64,000 nt of DNA from Closterium sp. NIES-65 (lineage: Eukaryota > Streptophyta > Zygnematophyceae > Desmidiales > Closteriaceae), in contig CANXME010002464.1 in the NCBI GenBank assembly GCA_948144175.1, positions 62,001 to 126,000 of the forward strand, given 5' to 3'. The translations under genes were made by a program, and so were the position numbers. Positions 1 to 9,357 of this stretch are shown piece by piece. The number at the start of each line of letters is the position of its first letter. The first letter of the stretch is position 1. The notes beneath the pieces were generated by a model, which saw only the letters and a list, made by a program, of their open reading frames with translations, was not told the DNA's origin and did no database searches.

Positions 1-199
1 CCACCTGAGCCGCCCGAGCCACCGAGCCGCCGCTGCTGCGGAGCCACCCGAGCCGCCCGAGCCGCCGAGTCCCCGAGCTGCAGTTGCTGCCGAGCCGCCG
101 AACTGCCGAGCCGCCCGAGCCGCCCTGTCCGGTAAGAGCGGCACCTCTACCAGTGCGCTGCCCTTAGCCTACTGCTCGCGCTGCTAGTCCACTGCTGTC
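1..199 (+). repeat. GC-rich untranslated leader of element A
   Basis: Degenerate tandem GAGCCGCC-type units fill about 1-130, followed by about 70 bases of non-repetitive leader up to the gag ATG at 200. The last 70 bases closely match the leader of inverted element B just upstream of its own ATG (reverse complement of about 15628-15700), showing A and B belong to one subfamily. Confidence 0.7.
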
Positions 200-319
200 A
201 TGGCTACCCCCAGCGTCCTCGCTTTTGACGCTGAGGGTCGGGCCATTGACTTTGACGTTCGGGTAGATGACCTGCAGCTTTTCCTACAGTGCGATAGGGC
301 AGACGGTCTCTCCCTCTTT
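200..319 (+). pseudogene. gag: gag 5' fragment of element A, cut by element N
   Basis: ATG at 200 opens the family's Gag N-terminus (start MATPSVLAFDAEGR, shared with elements B, C, D and E). Translation runs for 40 codons and stops being Gag at 320, where the TG of element N's LTR begins. The reading frame resumes at 7871 after N, with the five bases TCTTT repeated. One residue differs from its relatives in this stretch (Arg in place of Trp in the FDVWVDD block). Confidence 0.85.
315..319. repeat. Target site duplication of element N, left copy
   Basis: TCTTT directly precedes the TG that starts the left LTR of N. The same five bases directly follow the CA that ends the right LTR (7871-7875). 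Joining the flanks with one copy restores the gag sequence seen in the sister elements. Confidence 0.95.
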
Positions 320-1411
320 TGCGGAGATAACTGCAGCAACGGGAGCTAGGCTACGGGCTAGGCACGTGTGCTCGTGTGATCTCTGCGTTCTCTGTTCCTT
401 AGTCGTTTTCCTTGTGCACACACTACTTGCTAGTTCACGGGGAAAATTGGCAAGAGTTTCACTAGGAAAAGTTCAGAACAATGGTACAATGAAGTTGGCA
501 ATGCAAGACTACATCAGGGCTAGCATTCAGGTCGGCCAACTGCCAGCGCAGCTTGGTCGACCGCGTTCCAGCACGGCTTGGTCGACCGAACTCCAGCAAG
601 GCAAGGTCGACGGCGTGCCAGCGTTGCTCACGCAGGACAGCAGTGCACCCGCTTCGCAGGTGTGCGTAGCCGATTGGCGTGCAGAGTCCCGTCACCTGCA
701 CAGCGCACACTCCACGTCAACCTTGAGCTGACGACTGCCTCTGGCCCGCCACGACGACCTCGGGATACCACCACTGAGGTCGTGCTCGCCAACTTCGCCT
801 GGGCGACCGTCGCACTCCTTCGCAGCACTTCGTCACCCAGGTAACCTGGTCGACCAGGCTACCACGTCGACCAGCAGCTCCCGTACGTGCCCGTCGACCT
901 CCCAAGTCGACGACCACCTCCACGTCGACCTCACTAGGTCGACGACACCATCGGTCGACCTCCTCCAGGTCGACATCCCCTCTGGTCGACCAGCTCCACG
1001 TCGACCAGCACAGTCGTCGGCCGACCACCCACGTCGGCCACCCGAAGCTGACGTCACAAAGTTGACGCCCAGCTATTCGACACCCAACTGCTCAGCGTCC
1101 TGAGTCGAGGTCGACGTCGGCCCCTCCTTCGTCGACCACCAGGTCCAGTCGACCACTAACAGGTCGACTAGCAGTCCGTTAGCCGATTGCCGAAGTCGGC
1201 TTCAACGTCCTCTTCAGGTCGACTCCCAAGTCGACCTCCCTGAAGTCGGCGCCACCCTGAAGTCGGCGCCCGTGCAGTGGTCCCCCGTGCAGGTCGACCT
1301 CCTCGTCGACCAGCTCACCCACTGCTGCAGGTCGGCTGCTCCCCTCACACCCGACCACGAAGTCGGCTCCGCCCAAGCGAGGACGGGGCCAATACCCAAC
1401 TCCCGTTGACA
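320..1411 (-). repeat. 3' LTR of element N
   Basis: Direct repeat of 6779-7870, TG...CA ended, 1092 bp. It is the 3' LTR because the element is transcribed leftward. It contains 21 GTCGAC hexamers, most of them between about 842 and 1320. Short open frames in it have no recognisable product and occur identically in both LTRs. Confidence 0.97.
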
Positions 1412-1418
1412 CTCCCCT
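1412..1418 (-). other. Polypurine tract of element N
   Basis: On the minus strand AGGGGAG abuts the 3' LTR start TGTCAACGGG. This is where plus-strand DNA synthesis would be primed during reverse transcription. Confidence 0.75.
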
Positions 1419-1541
1419 GCCGCGTTCACGCTTGGCCCCCCCAAGTCCACTCGGCAGTACTCCTCGGAGAATAGCTCGTCGACGTGCACCCAACACATAG
1501 CACGTCGTCCACCGCACCAGCCATGCAAAAGGGCATGGCAC

Positions 1542-3932
1542 CTACTGCTGCACGTCATTGTCGCCGTCGCCCACATTGTCCAAGCGCACTTGGCCGATTG
1601 CAACGGAGCACCGGTTGAAGGCCGGATAGTGCAGCGCCTTCGTCAGGAAGTCGGCCGGCTGTTCAGCGGTCGGGATGTACTGCAGCGAGAACTTCCCGCG
1701 CCTCACCATGTGCTGTAGCCAGGCCTGCCGCCGTTCCATGTGCTTGAGGTTGCCCGTTAACCCCATGCCCTCGGCGACCGTGATGGCCGACTTGTTGTCC
1801 ACGCGCAGGACAGTCGGCTTCCCGGCGTCCAGTTGCCGGAACTCGGCGAGGAGGAAGCGAAGGCGACGTCCCTCCTTGCCAGCTTCAGTGGCCGCCACGT
1901 ACTCCGACTCGGTCGACGACAGCGTCGCGCACTTGATGCGCTGGCTCGACCAGGAGACTGCAGCCCCTCCGTAGACGAACACGTAGCCGCTCGTGCTCAT
2001 CCTGTTCTGCTTGTCACCGGCGTCGTCGGCGTCCACGTAGCCGACCAGCTCCAGCGACTGAGGTCCACCGCCGAACTCTAGGGCGGTGTCACGTGTGTTG
2101 GCGAGGTAGGCGAGGCAGCGGTCGACCTCGCGCCAGTGCTGGTCGCTCCTCACCGTGAGGCCGCTCCCCAGCTTGCTACAGGCGAAGGCGACGTCCGGCC
2201 TCGTCGTCGTCGCCGCGAACTGCAGCGAGCCGACCTTCTGCCGGTACTCCTCCTCCTGCCGTTCCTGCGCCTCCTCGTCATCGAAGGTGAGCTCGGCATA
2301 GGCACCGACCGAGACCGGCGTCTTCGGGGTGCGCCCGGTCTGCTCCTCGTCGAGGAAGCGCCTACGCAACTTGTCAGCGTAGCCCTGCTGGTGCAGCCAC
2401 AGCTTCCCCGCCGACCTATCGCGTACGATCTCGAGCCCGAGGTACTTCTGCACCGGCGAGATCTCGCGCAGCTCGAAGGCGGCTTCCAGCAGCTCCTTCA
2501 GCTCCTTCAGCATCGCGGCGCTGCTGCTGGCGGCAAGCAGGTCGTCGACGTAGACCAGGACCCAGCAGGCCATTCCACCCTCGCCGACTTTGAAGTAAAG
2601 AGCCTCGTCGACTTGACTCTTCTTCCACCCGGCGCCGACCAGCACATCATTGAGCGCCAAGTACCACAACAGCGGCGACTGCTTCAGCCCGTACAGGCTC
2701 TTCAGCAGCTTACACACCCGGCCGGTTCCGTCGTTGAAGTAGTCCGGCTGAGACATGTACAGCACCCGATCGAGCTTGCTCTGCAGGAAGGCGTTCTTCA
2801 TGTCGAGCTGCATCAGGTTGAGGTCGAGGACAGCGACGATGCTGAGGAAAATCCTTAGCGTGACGTAGCTGCTCACCGGCGCGAACGTCTCGTCGTAGTC
2901 GGCGCCGTACACCTGTGTGAAGCCCTTCACGACCAGCCTCGCCTTCTCTCGCTCGACCGTGTCGTCGATGTGGTACTTCGTCGTCAACACCCACCGGTTC
3001 TTCATGACGTTCACCCCCGGCGGGCGTTGGACCAGCTCCCAAGTGCCCATGTTGATGAGGCTACGAATCTCCTCCTCCATGGCGGCCTTCACCGCCGGGC
3101 CCTTCCAGCTCGCCAGCGCCTCCTTCACCGTCATCGTCGAGATGTCCCAACGGTGCTCGGGGTCAGCTAGCATGTCGGGGTCGAGCTCCGGAAACCCCTC
3201 ATCCTCCTCAGCGTCGTCGTACAGCAGGTCGTCGTCATCGTCCACGTCGTACACCGTGGTGAAGGCAGCGGGGACGAAGAAGTCATGCGGCCTCCGAAGT
3301 CGGCCTGAACGTCGCGGTCCTTGCTGGACCTCCTCGGCGTCCCCTCCATTGTCACTGTCGTCGCTGCCCTCGGCGTCCTGCTGCTCCTCCACTGTGCTCG
3401 GCTTCCCAGCCGACTTCTCCCTTGCCGACGTCCCAGTCGCCGACTGCTCCGTGGTCGGCTTCCCGACAGCCTGTTCCTTTGTCGGTTGCTGCTCCCCAAC
3501 CTGCTCCTCCCCTGTCGACTTCAATCCCTCGTCGATTCGCCGCTCGTCACGTCGGCCACCGGCGATGCACTTGGCCGGCGCCGAAGGCGGCGTCCCACTA
3601 CTCCCCTCATCGCCGGAGGCCGACACCGAGGTCAGCCCACGCAGGTCGGCCACGAGGGGTGGGGCAGGGGTCAGAGGGTGAGGGGTAGGGGTGTGGACGT
3701 CCTCGACGTCCTCAGCAGCAAGCTCACCGACCTCGGCAAGCAGCGGCAGCGTCGCCGACGAGGTGTCAGAGGGCGGCAAGCGGCCGGACACCGGCCCATG
3801 CTCCGTCTTCCACTCGGCCAGGGACAGCTCCTCATAGAACACCACGTCCGACGTGGTGACCACCCGGTCAGTGGCGACGTCAAGAAGCTCCCAGCCCTTG
3901 CTCGCCTCTGACACACCAAGGTGTAGGCCCCA
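1542..3932 (-). CDS. pol: Copia reverse transcriptase and RNase H part of element N polyprotein
   Basis: This is the downstream part of the N polyprotein, in the same frame as 3933-6671 and separated from it only by a TAG codon. The first Met after the stop is at 3914, and the ORF ends with TAG at 1542. The first ~260 residues after that Met are the low-complexity linker typical between integrase and reverse transcriptase. Reverse transcriptase follows: the NRWVLTTKYH start block, QLDMKNAFLQ and the catalytic LVYVDDLLAA. RNase H follows with the SSTESEYVAA motif and DNKSAI block, ending near QPADFLTKAL. All core catalytic Asp residues I can identify are present. If the TAG is not read through, this part would not be made from a full-length message. 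Confidence 0.93.
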   Translation of the reverse strand, partial: WGLHLGVSEASKGWELLDVATDRVVTTSDVVFYEELSLAEWKTEHGPVSGRLPPSDTSSATLPLLAEVGELAAEDVEDVHTPTPHPLTPAPPLVADLRGLTSVSASGDEGSSGTPPSAPAKCIAGGRRDERRIDEGLKSTGEEQVGEQQPTKEQAVGKPTTEQSATGTSAREKSAGKPSTVEEQQDAEGSDDSDNGGDAEEVQQGPRRSGRLRRPHDFFVPAAFTTVYDVDDDDDLLYDDAEEDEGFPELDPDMLADPEHRWDISTMTVKEALASWKGPAVKAAMEEEIRSLINMGTWELVQRPPGVNVMKNRWVLTTKYHIDDTVEREKARLVVKGFTQVYGADYDETFAPVSSYVTLRIFLSIVAVLDLNLMQLDMKNAFLQSKLDRVLYMSQPDYFNDGTGRVCKLLKSLYGLKQSPLLWYLALNDVLVGAGWKKSQVDEALYFKVGEGGMACWVLVYVDDLLAASSSAAMLKELKELLEAAFELREISPVQKYLGLEIVRDRSAGKLWLHQQGYADKLRRRFLDEEQTGRTPKTPVSVGAYAELTFDDEEAQERQEEEYRQKVGSLQFAATTTRPDVAFACSKLGSGLTVRSDQHWREVDRCLAYLANTRDTALEFGGGPQSLELVGYVDADDAGDKQNRMSTSGYVFVYGGAAVSWSSQRIKCATLSSTESEYVAATEAGKEGRRLRFLLAEFRQLDAGKPTVLRVDNKSAITVAEGMGLTGNLKHMERRQAWLQHMVRRGKFSLQYIPTAEQPADFLTKALHYPAFNRCSVAIGQVRLDNVGDGDNDVQQ

Positions 3933-6671
3933 CTATGCCTTCGGCTGCAGCTTCCCACCACGCTGCTGCTCAGGGACAAGGAACTGCGCCATGCAGCCCC
4001 ACACCCGCGCCAGCGACAAGTCGGGCTTCTTCCCTGTCAGCAGCTGGTACGGCGTCGTCCCCGGCGGCAGCGTCGACCTCTCAAGGCAGTTGCGGACCCA
4101 GACGGCCTGCCGCAGAGCGAGGTGCCACCAGTGGTGCTGCACACCCATGTGCAGCAGCATTGTCCGCACCGACTCCACTACCGTCCTCATCTCCCGTTCC
4201 GCCATGCCGTTCTGCTGCGGGGTGTATGGGCAGGTCAGGTCGTGGACGATCCCCTTGTCGTTCACGAAGTCGGTGAACTGCTTCCCGAGAAACTCCCCTC
4301 CCCGGTCAGAACGCAGCATCAGCACCGACTTCTTCGTCTGCCGCTCAGCCACCGCCAGCCACTGTACGAACGCCTGCAACGCATCGGACTTCTTGGCGAC
4401 CGTCTTAACCCACACATAGCGGGTCTTGCGGTCCTTCAGCAGCAAGAAGTACAGGCTACCATCCTTGGCAGCCACGCGGAACGGCCCGCACAGGTCGATG
4501 TGCATGACAGCCAGCACGTCGTCGACGTCGGAGCCTTGGTTGGGGAAGGTGTGCTGCGCCAGTTTCCCGCCGACGCACGAGACACACGGGGAGTCGGCGT
4601 CCATCGCCGACTTGAGGTCCAGCCCAATGGCGACCTCGTTCTTCGCCGAGCTCCGTATGGTGTCCATGCCGACATGCGCAAGCCTCGCATGCATCCGGTC
4701 CGGCGTCGACTTCGTCTTCGAGACGATCGCCCGCAGGGCCACCACCTCCGTCGTGGGTGGTGTCGACCTCGTCGCGCAGGGACGCAGATCGGTGCAGAGG
4801 ACTCGCCCAGAGTACGTCGCTCGACCGAGCACCTCCCCTGCTGCTGAGACGAGCAACATGCCGTCTCCGTCCTCCTGCAGCTTCACGCCATGCTCCTTCA
4901 GCTGGCCGGCCGACAGCAGGTTGGCTCGCACACCCGGGACGTACAACACGTCGGGGATGAGCACCTGCTTCCCGGCCTCTCCTTGCAGAGCGACAGTGCC
5001 GCGGCCCTGGACATCCTGCAGCGCCCCATTGAAGCCGCGCACATGCCTGATGGCGCCGCTCGGCTGCAGGTCGACGAAGACCTCCTTCGTCCCCATCAGG
5101 TGGTGAGAGCAACCGCTGTCGAGCAGGACCACCGCCGGGTTCGCCTGCACAGCTGCCGCTACCGCCTGGAAATCCTCTCCAGCTTCCGGCGCCAGAGAGA
5201 TGGTCGGCTCCACGACGCCGACCAGCGAGCACGACGCCGTCTTGTCGTCTCGCCCCTTTCCGCCTGCAACGGAGTCGGCGTCCTTCGCCGAAGTCGATGT
5301 CTTGGTCGACTGCTTCTCCTTGCGCGGCTGGTTTCCTCCACGACGAGGACGACGGCTGCCAGACCTCCCACGGCCTCCCTTAGCATCGTCGTCGTCGGAG
5401 TCGCTGCGGTTGGGACACTCGAAGGAGAGATGGTCGGGGTCGCCGCACAGCCAGCACTCCCGACGTCGACCTCCTCCTCCCCGACCACTGTCCTTGGTCG
5501 ACTTCTTCTTGTCGACCTCCTTGGCCGGCTTCCAGCCACTGCTACCACCACCGCCGCCGAACTGCCCGCGCTGTCCCAGTCGGCCTCCTTGGTTCGCTGA
5601 GGTGACCAAGTTCGCCTGCGCCAAGAGCTCCTGCGACCGCTCAGCCTCCTGCATCGCCTCGTCCTGCAGGATATACGAGGTCAGGTTGTCCTCGTTGAGC
5701 GTTGCCCTCGTGCTCGGCGCCATGGACAGCCGCTTCAGCAGGTTGTAGCTGCTAGAGAGACCCTGCATGACATGGGTGATGTACGACGCCGTGGAGTACT
5801 GCGCGCCGGCCATCCTAATGGTGGCGAGAATTCGCCGTGCCCGGTTGCAGTAGTCGGTCGCAGTCTCATCGTCACCCATACGCAGGTGCGTCAGCTGTCC
5901 CTCCAGCTGGGCGATGAACAGGTCGTCGGTGACCTGGTACGTCGACTCAATGAAGTGCCACGCCCGGTGGCCGGCGTCGACGTACTCCCGGCACCACTTC
6001 AAGGCGATCTGCACGCCCGGCGAGCAGCACCGCGAGATGACTGTGAAGGTCAACAGCTGCACGGCGCGAAACTCCGCTCGCAAGTCGGGGTGGTGTTCCC
6101 CCGGTGTCGCCACGGTCCCTCGGGCGAAGCCGATCAGTCCGGCCATCTCCAGCTGGGGCTCGATGGCTTCCTTCCAGGTGAGAATGTCGGGTCGACCGAC
6201 CAGCGGAGGGGTGACCGAGATCCTGTCCGGCGTAAACTTGAAGTAGCCGTAGCTCGGCGCAATCCCGCCCGCCGTCACCTGGGTCGCCGACATCGGCGAC
6301 AGCCCACCTCGACGCCCACCAGCGTCGCCATGCGAGGAGCCTGCAGCCGCCGAAGACTGCATCCCTCGAGTCTGAACGCCGCCGGCTTCACCGGCATGTA
6401 TCACACCTCTTTGCCGCGACGTGCCTCCAGCACTGCTGCCGACTTGACCACCACCGGCGTTGACGCCCATGTCGACGCCGCCTTCGTTGTTCACCGGACG
6501 AGGAGAGGCAGGTCGAGACGGGTGCTCCGTCGCCCACGTGGAGCGGAGTCCAGCCTCGACGACCGCCCAGGGCAAGTCGCCATACTCGTTGGCCTCATGC
6601 TTCCTCCTCGCGTTCTCCAACCGTGCCTCCAGGGTGTCCACCACCCCCGAGTCACCTACGGCTCCTACCAT
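3933..6671 (-). CDS. gag-pol: Copia Gag, protease and integrase part of element N polyprotein
   Basis: ATG at 6671, about 107 bases inside the 5' LTR, opens 912 codons ending at TAG (3935-3933). Residues ~140-360 are a Copia Gag (UBN2-like) domain. Residues 406-419 form a canonical zinc knuckle CWLCGDPDHLSFEC (CX2CX4HX4C). The aspartic protease active site DSG is at ~518-520. Integrase has an HHCC finger (HARLAHVGM ... CVSCVGG) and a core with HIDLCGPF, RSDRGGEF and the PQQNGMAERE block. The stop falls at the integrase C-terminal end (about QPKA), inside a region that is continuous in other Copia polyproteins, so it is more likely a nonsense mutation than a gag/pol boundary signal. Read-through cannot be excluded from sequence. 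Confidence 0.95.
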   Translation of the reverse strand: MVGAVGDSGVVDTLEARLENARRKHEANEYGDLPWAVVEAGLRSTWATEHPSRPASPRPVNNEGGVDMGVNAGGGQVGSSAGGTSRQRGVIHAGEAGGVQTRGMQSSAAAGSSHGDAGGRRGGLSPMSATQVTAGGIAPSYGYFKFTPDRISVTPPLVGRPDILTWKEAIEPQLEMAGLIGFARGTVATPGEHHPDLRAEFRAVQLLTFTVISRCCSPGVQIALKWCREYVDAGHRAWHFIESTYQVTDDLFIAQLEGQLTHLRMGDDETATDYCNRARRILATIRMAGAQYSTASYITHVMQGLSSSYNLLKRLSMAPSTRATLNEDNLTSYILQDEAMQEAERSQELLAQANLVTSANQGGRLGQRGQFGGGGGSSGWKPAKEVDKKKSTKDSGRGGGGRRRECWLCGDPDHLSFECPNRSDSDDDDAKGGRGRSGSRRPRRGGNQPRKEKQSTKTSTSAKDADSVAGGKGRDDKTASCSLVGVVEPTISLAPEAGEDFQAVAAAVQANPAVVLLDSGCSHHLMGTKEVFVDLQPSGAIRHVRGFNGALQDVQGRGTVALQGEAGKQVLIPDVLYVPGVRANLLSAGQLKEHGVKLQEDGDGMLLVSAAGEVLGRATYSGRVLCTDLRPCATRSTPPTTEVVALRAIVSKTKSTPDRMHARLAHVGMDTIRSSAKNEVAIGLDLKSAMDADSPCVSCVGGKLAQHTFPNQGSDVDDVLAVMHIDLCGPFRVAAKDGSLYFLLLKDRKTRYVWVKTVAKKSDALQAFVQWLAVAERQTKKSVLMLRSDRGGEFLGKQFTDFVNDKGIVHDLTCPYTPQQNGMAEREMRTVVESVRTMLLHMGVQHHWWHLALRQAVWVRNCLERSTLPPGTTPYQLLTGKKPDLSLARVWGCMAQFLVPEQQRGGKLQPKA

Positions 6672-6761
6672 AGTGACTACTGCACAGTTGCCGGCCTGTA
6701 GCTACGCAATAGGTAAGTGGTATCTACGTCAACCTGACTGAAAAGGTAAGTCGTGTGCCTT

Positions 6762-6778
6762 CCACGCTCACCGCACCA
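6762..6778 (-). other. Putative primer-binding site of element N
   Basis: Immediately inside the 5' LTR the minus strand reads TGGTGCGGTGAGCGTGG. It starts with the TGG expected to pair with a tRNA 3' CCA end. It does not match the initiator-Met type seen in elements B, C, D and E. I cannot name the tRNA. Confidence 0.55.
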
Positions 6779-7870
6779 TGCGGAGATAACTGCAGCAACG
6801 GGAGCTAGGCTACGGGCTAGGCACGTGTGCTCGTGTGATCTCTGCGTTCTCTGTTCCTTAGTCGTTTTCCTTGTGCACACACTACTTGCTAGTTCACGGG
6901 GAAAATTGGCAAGAGTTTCACTAGGAAAAGTTCAGAACAATGGTACAATGAAGTTGGCAATGCAAGACTACATCAGGGCTAGCATTCAGGTCGGCCAACT
7001 GCCAGCGCAGCTTGGTCGACCGCGTTCCAGCACGGCTTGGTCGACCGAACTCCAGCAAGGCAAGGTCGACGGCGTGCCAGCGTTGCTCACGCAGGACAGC
7101 AGTGCACCCGCTTCGCAGGTGTGCGTAGCCGATTGGCGTGCAGAGTCCCGTCACCTGCACAGCGCACACTCCACGTCAACCTTGAGCTGACGACTGCCTC
7201 TGGCCCGCCACGACGACCTCGGGATACCACCACTGAGGTCGTGCTCGCCAACTTCGCCTGGGCGACCGTCGCACTCCTTCGCAGCACTTCGTCACCCAGG
7301 TAACCTGGTCGACCAGGCTACCACGTCGACCAGCAGCTCCCGTACGTGCCCGTCGACCTCCCAAGTCGACGACCACCTCCACGTCGACCTCACTAGGTCG
7401 ACGACACCATCGGTCGACCTCCTCCAGGTCGACATCCCCTCTGGTCGACCAGCTCCACGTCGACCAGCACAGTCGTCGGCCGACCACCCACGTCGGCCAC
7501 CCGAAGCTGGCGTCACAAAGTTGACGCCCAGCTATTCGACACCCAACTGCTCAGCGTCCTGAGTCGAGGTCGACGTCGGCCCCTCCTTCGTCGACCACCA
7601 GGTCCAGTCGACCACTAACAGGTCGACTAGCAGTCCGTTAGCCGATTGCCGAAGTCGGCTTCAACGTCCTCTTCAGGTCGACTCCCAAGTCGACCTCCCT
7701 GAAGTCGGCGCCACCCTGAAGTCGGCGCCCGTGCAGTGGTCCCCCGTGCAGGTCGACCTCCTCGTCGACCAGCTCACCCACTGCTGCAGGTCGGCTGCTC
7801 CCCTCACACCCGACCACGAAGTCGGCTCCGCCCAAGCGAGGACGGGGCCAATACCCAACTCCCGTTGACA
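6779..7870 (-). repeat. 5' LTR of element N
   Basis: 1092-bp direct repeat of 320-1411, with TG...CA ends, carrying the leftward promoter of the element by position. It has the same 21 GTCGAC hexamers as the other LTR. Confidence 0.97.
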
Positions 7871-7875
7871 TCTTT
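7871..7875. repeat. Target site duplication of element N, right copy
   Basis: TCTTT, identical to 315-319; gag of element A resumes here. Confidence 0.95.
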
Positions 7876-9357
7876 GACCTCACTTCTGGTGCCTCTCCTG
7901 CCCCTGCTGCTGATGCTGACGCCACTGTTCGCTCAGAGTGGGCCACACGCGATGCTGCTGCACGTCTTGCTGTGCGTCGCCACTTGCCTACCTCTGAGCG
8001 TGCACACTTTAGCCAGTACAAGAGTGCTAGGACCTTGTACGACGCTGTAGTTGCGCGCTACTCTTCCCCTGCCACTACTGCACTTAGCCGCCTCATCCTG
8101 CCGTACCTCTTCCCTGACCTCGCTGCTTTTCCCACTGTCGCTGACCTCATTACGCACCTTCGCACTAGTGACATTCGTTACCGCGCTGCCCTTCCCGCTG
8201 ATTTCTGCGCCAAGAACCCCCCCCCCTATGTACATCACCCTCTACTACATAGTCACCCGGCTCCCTGACACCCTTCGCCCGGTCAGGGACCACTTTCTCT
8301 CTGTTTGCCCCACCACTCTCACCGATGACCTCCTCGAGGAGCGCCTCCTAGCAGCAGAGAAGAGCATAGTCGCTGTAGGAGCCTCTCGTGGTGACCCTCG
8401 TGCCCCTGTCTTTGAGGGGTGCTCCCCCTCTCCTCTCTTGCCCTCTGTTGCCTCTGCTGCTGCGGCCGACCTCGTTGGTCTTGAGTCGGTCGTTGCGGCG
8501 TCTGCCCCTAGCGGGAGACGCCCCCCTGGCAAGGGCAAGGGGGGCAGGGGCGCTGAAGGAGCTAGCGGGGGCGGTGGCGGCGATGGTGGAGGCGGCGGAG
8601 GGGGTGGGGGTGGCGGTGGGGGTGGTGGCGGGGGTGGGGGCGTCGGTGGCAGCAGTGGAGGCAGAGGCAGCGGCGGCGGTGGCGGTGGGAGCGGAGGTGG
8701 CGGAGGTGGCGGCGGTGGAGGAGGTGGCGGTGGAGGAGGTGGAGCTGGTCGGGGTGGCACTGCGCAGAGGGTCGGCTCCGGTGGTGGTCCGCGCCATCAG
8801 CAGCAGCAGCAGCGCGCTCGTGAGATCCCCCCCCGTCAGCAGCTTCGTGAGTGGTACGCTGCACGCCAGCGGGGTGGGGGTACTGGTCCGTGCACCTACG
8901 TCCTACGCACCGGCGACCGCGCGGGTGAGCAGTGCGGGGGTGCGCACTCCACCCAGCGCTACTTTTGCCGCCTGACGGACGCTTGGCGTCACCAGTTCCC
9001 TGAGGCCACTGAGATCCCTCGCTGGGGCGAGCTGTCTAGGGCGGGAGTAGCTATCTTTGACCTTGACTTTGATGCTATTCTTGCTGCCATGTATGCTGTG
9101 ACTATTAGTGATGAGGGTGACTGTTACCGGTGTTTTCCGCCCGGCCCGGGCATTGGGACTGCTGCTCTAGGTACTGGTGACGCTGCTGCTCTAGGTGCTA
9201 GCGAGGATGCTGCTCTAGGTGCTAGTGCGTCTGCTTCATCAGGTGCTGGTGAGTTTCCGCTCTCAGGTACCGAGTCGGCTTCGGCCTCCCTCACCTTCAC
9301 CCTTGACTCAGGGGCTTCTCGCTCCTTCTTTCGAGACCGCACCACACTCACGCCGCT
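7871..9357 (+). pseudogene. gag: gag-protease of element A, first copy (broken)
   Basis: This continues the Gag interrupted at 319. It encodes the helical Gag domain (SQYKSARTLYDAVVARYSSP and following), with a frameshift at the C-run near 8217-8227, where an extra T follows ten C. Downstream are a very long Gly-rich tract (about 8567-8750), the Cys/His motif (CTYVLRTGDRAGEQCGGAHS, then RYF where relatives have RCF, so the last Cys is lost), and the protease active site LDSGASRSFF near 9305. At about 9357 the sequence jumps from protease back to mid-gag, with a GCT overlap at the join. Confidence 0.85.

Larger units (their letters stand above)
320..7870 (-). mobile_element. Nested Copia element N, 7551 bp, recent insertion
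   Basis: This complete LTR retrotransposon lies on the minus strand inside the gag of element A. Both LTRs are 1092 bp (320-1411 and 6779-7870), begin TG and end CA, and are flanked by TCTTT. The only LTR difference I find is position 1051 (A) against 7510 (G), so insertion is young. It belongs to a different Copia lineage from its host: long LTRs, canonical CCHC zinc knuckle, different primer-binding site. The coding region is a single gag-pol frame broken only by one TAG codon (3933-3935) between integrase and reverse transcriptase. Confidence 0.97.

Noticed and set aside
267-731. Short open frame spanning gag of A into the LTR of N as a host gene
   Set aside because: Its main part is repeated identically in the other LTR (6779 onward) and crosses the insertion junction; it is LTR sequence.
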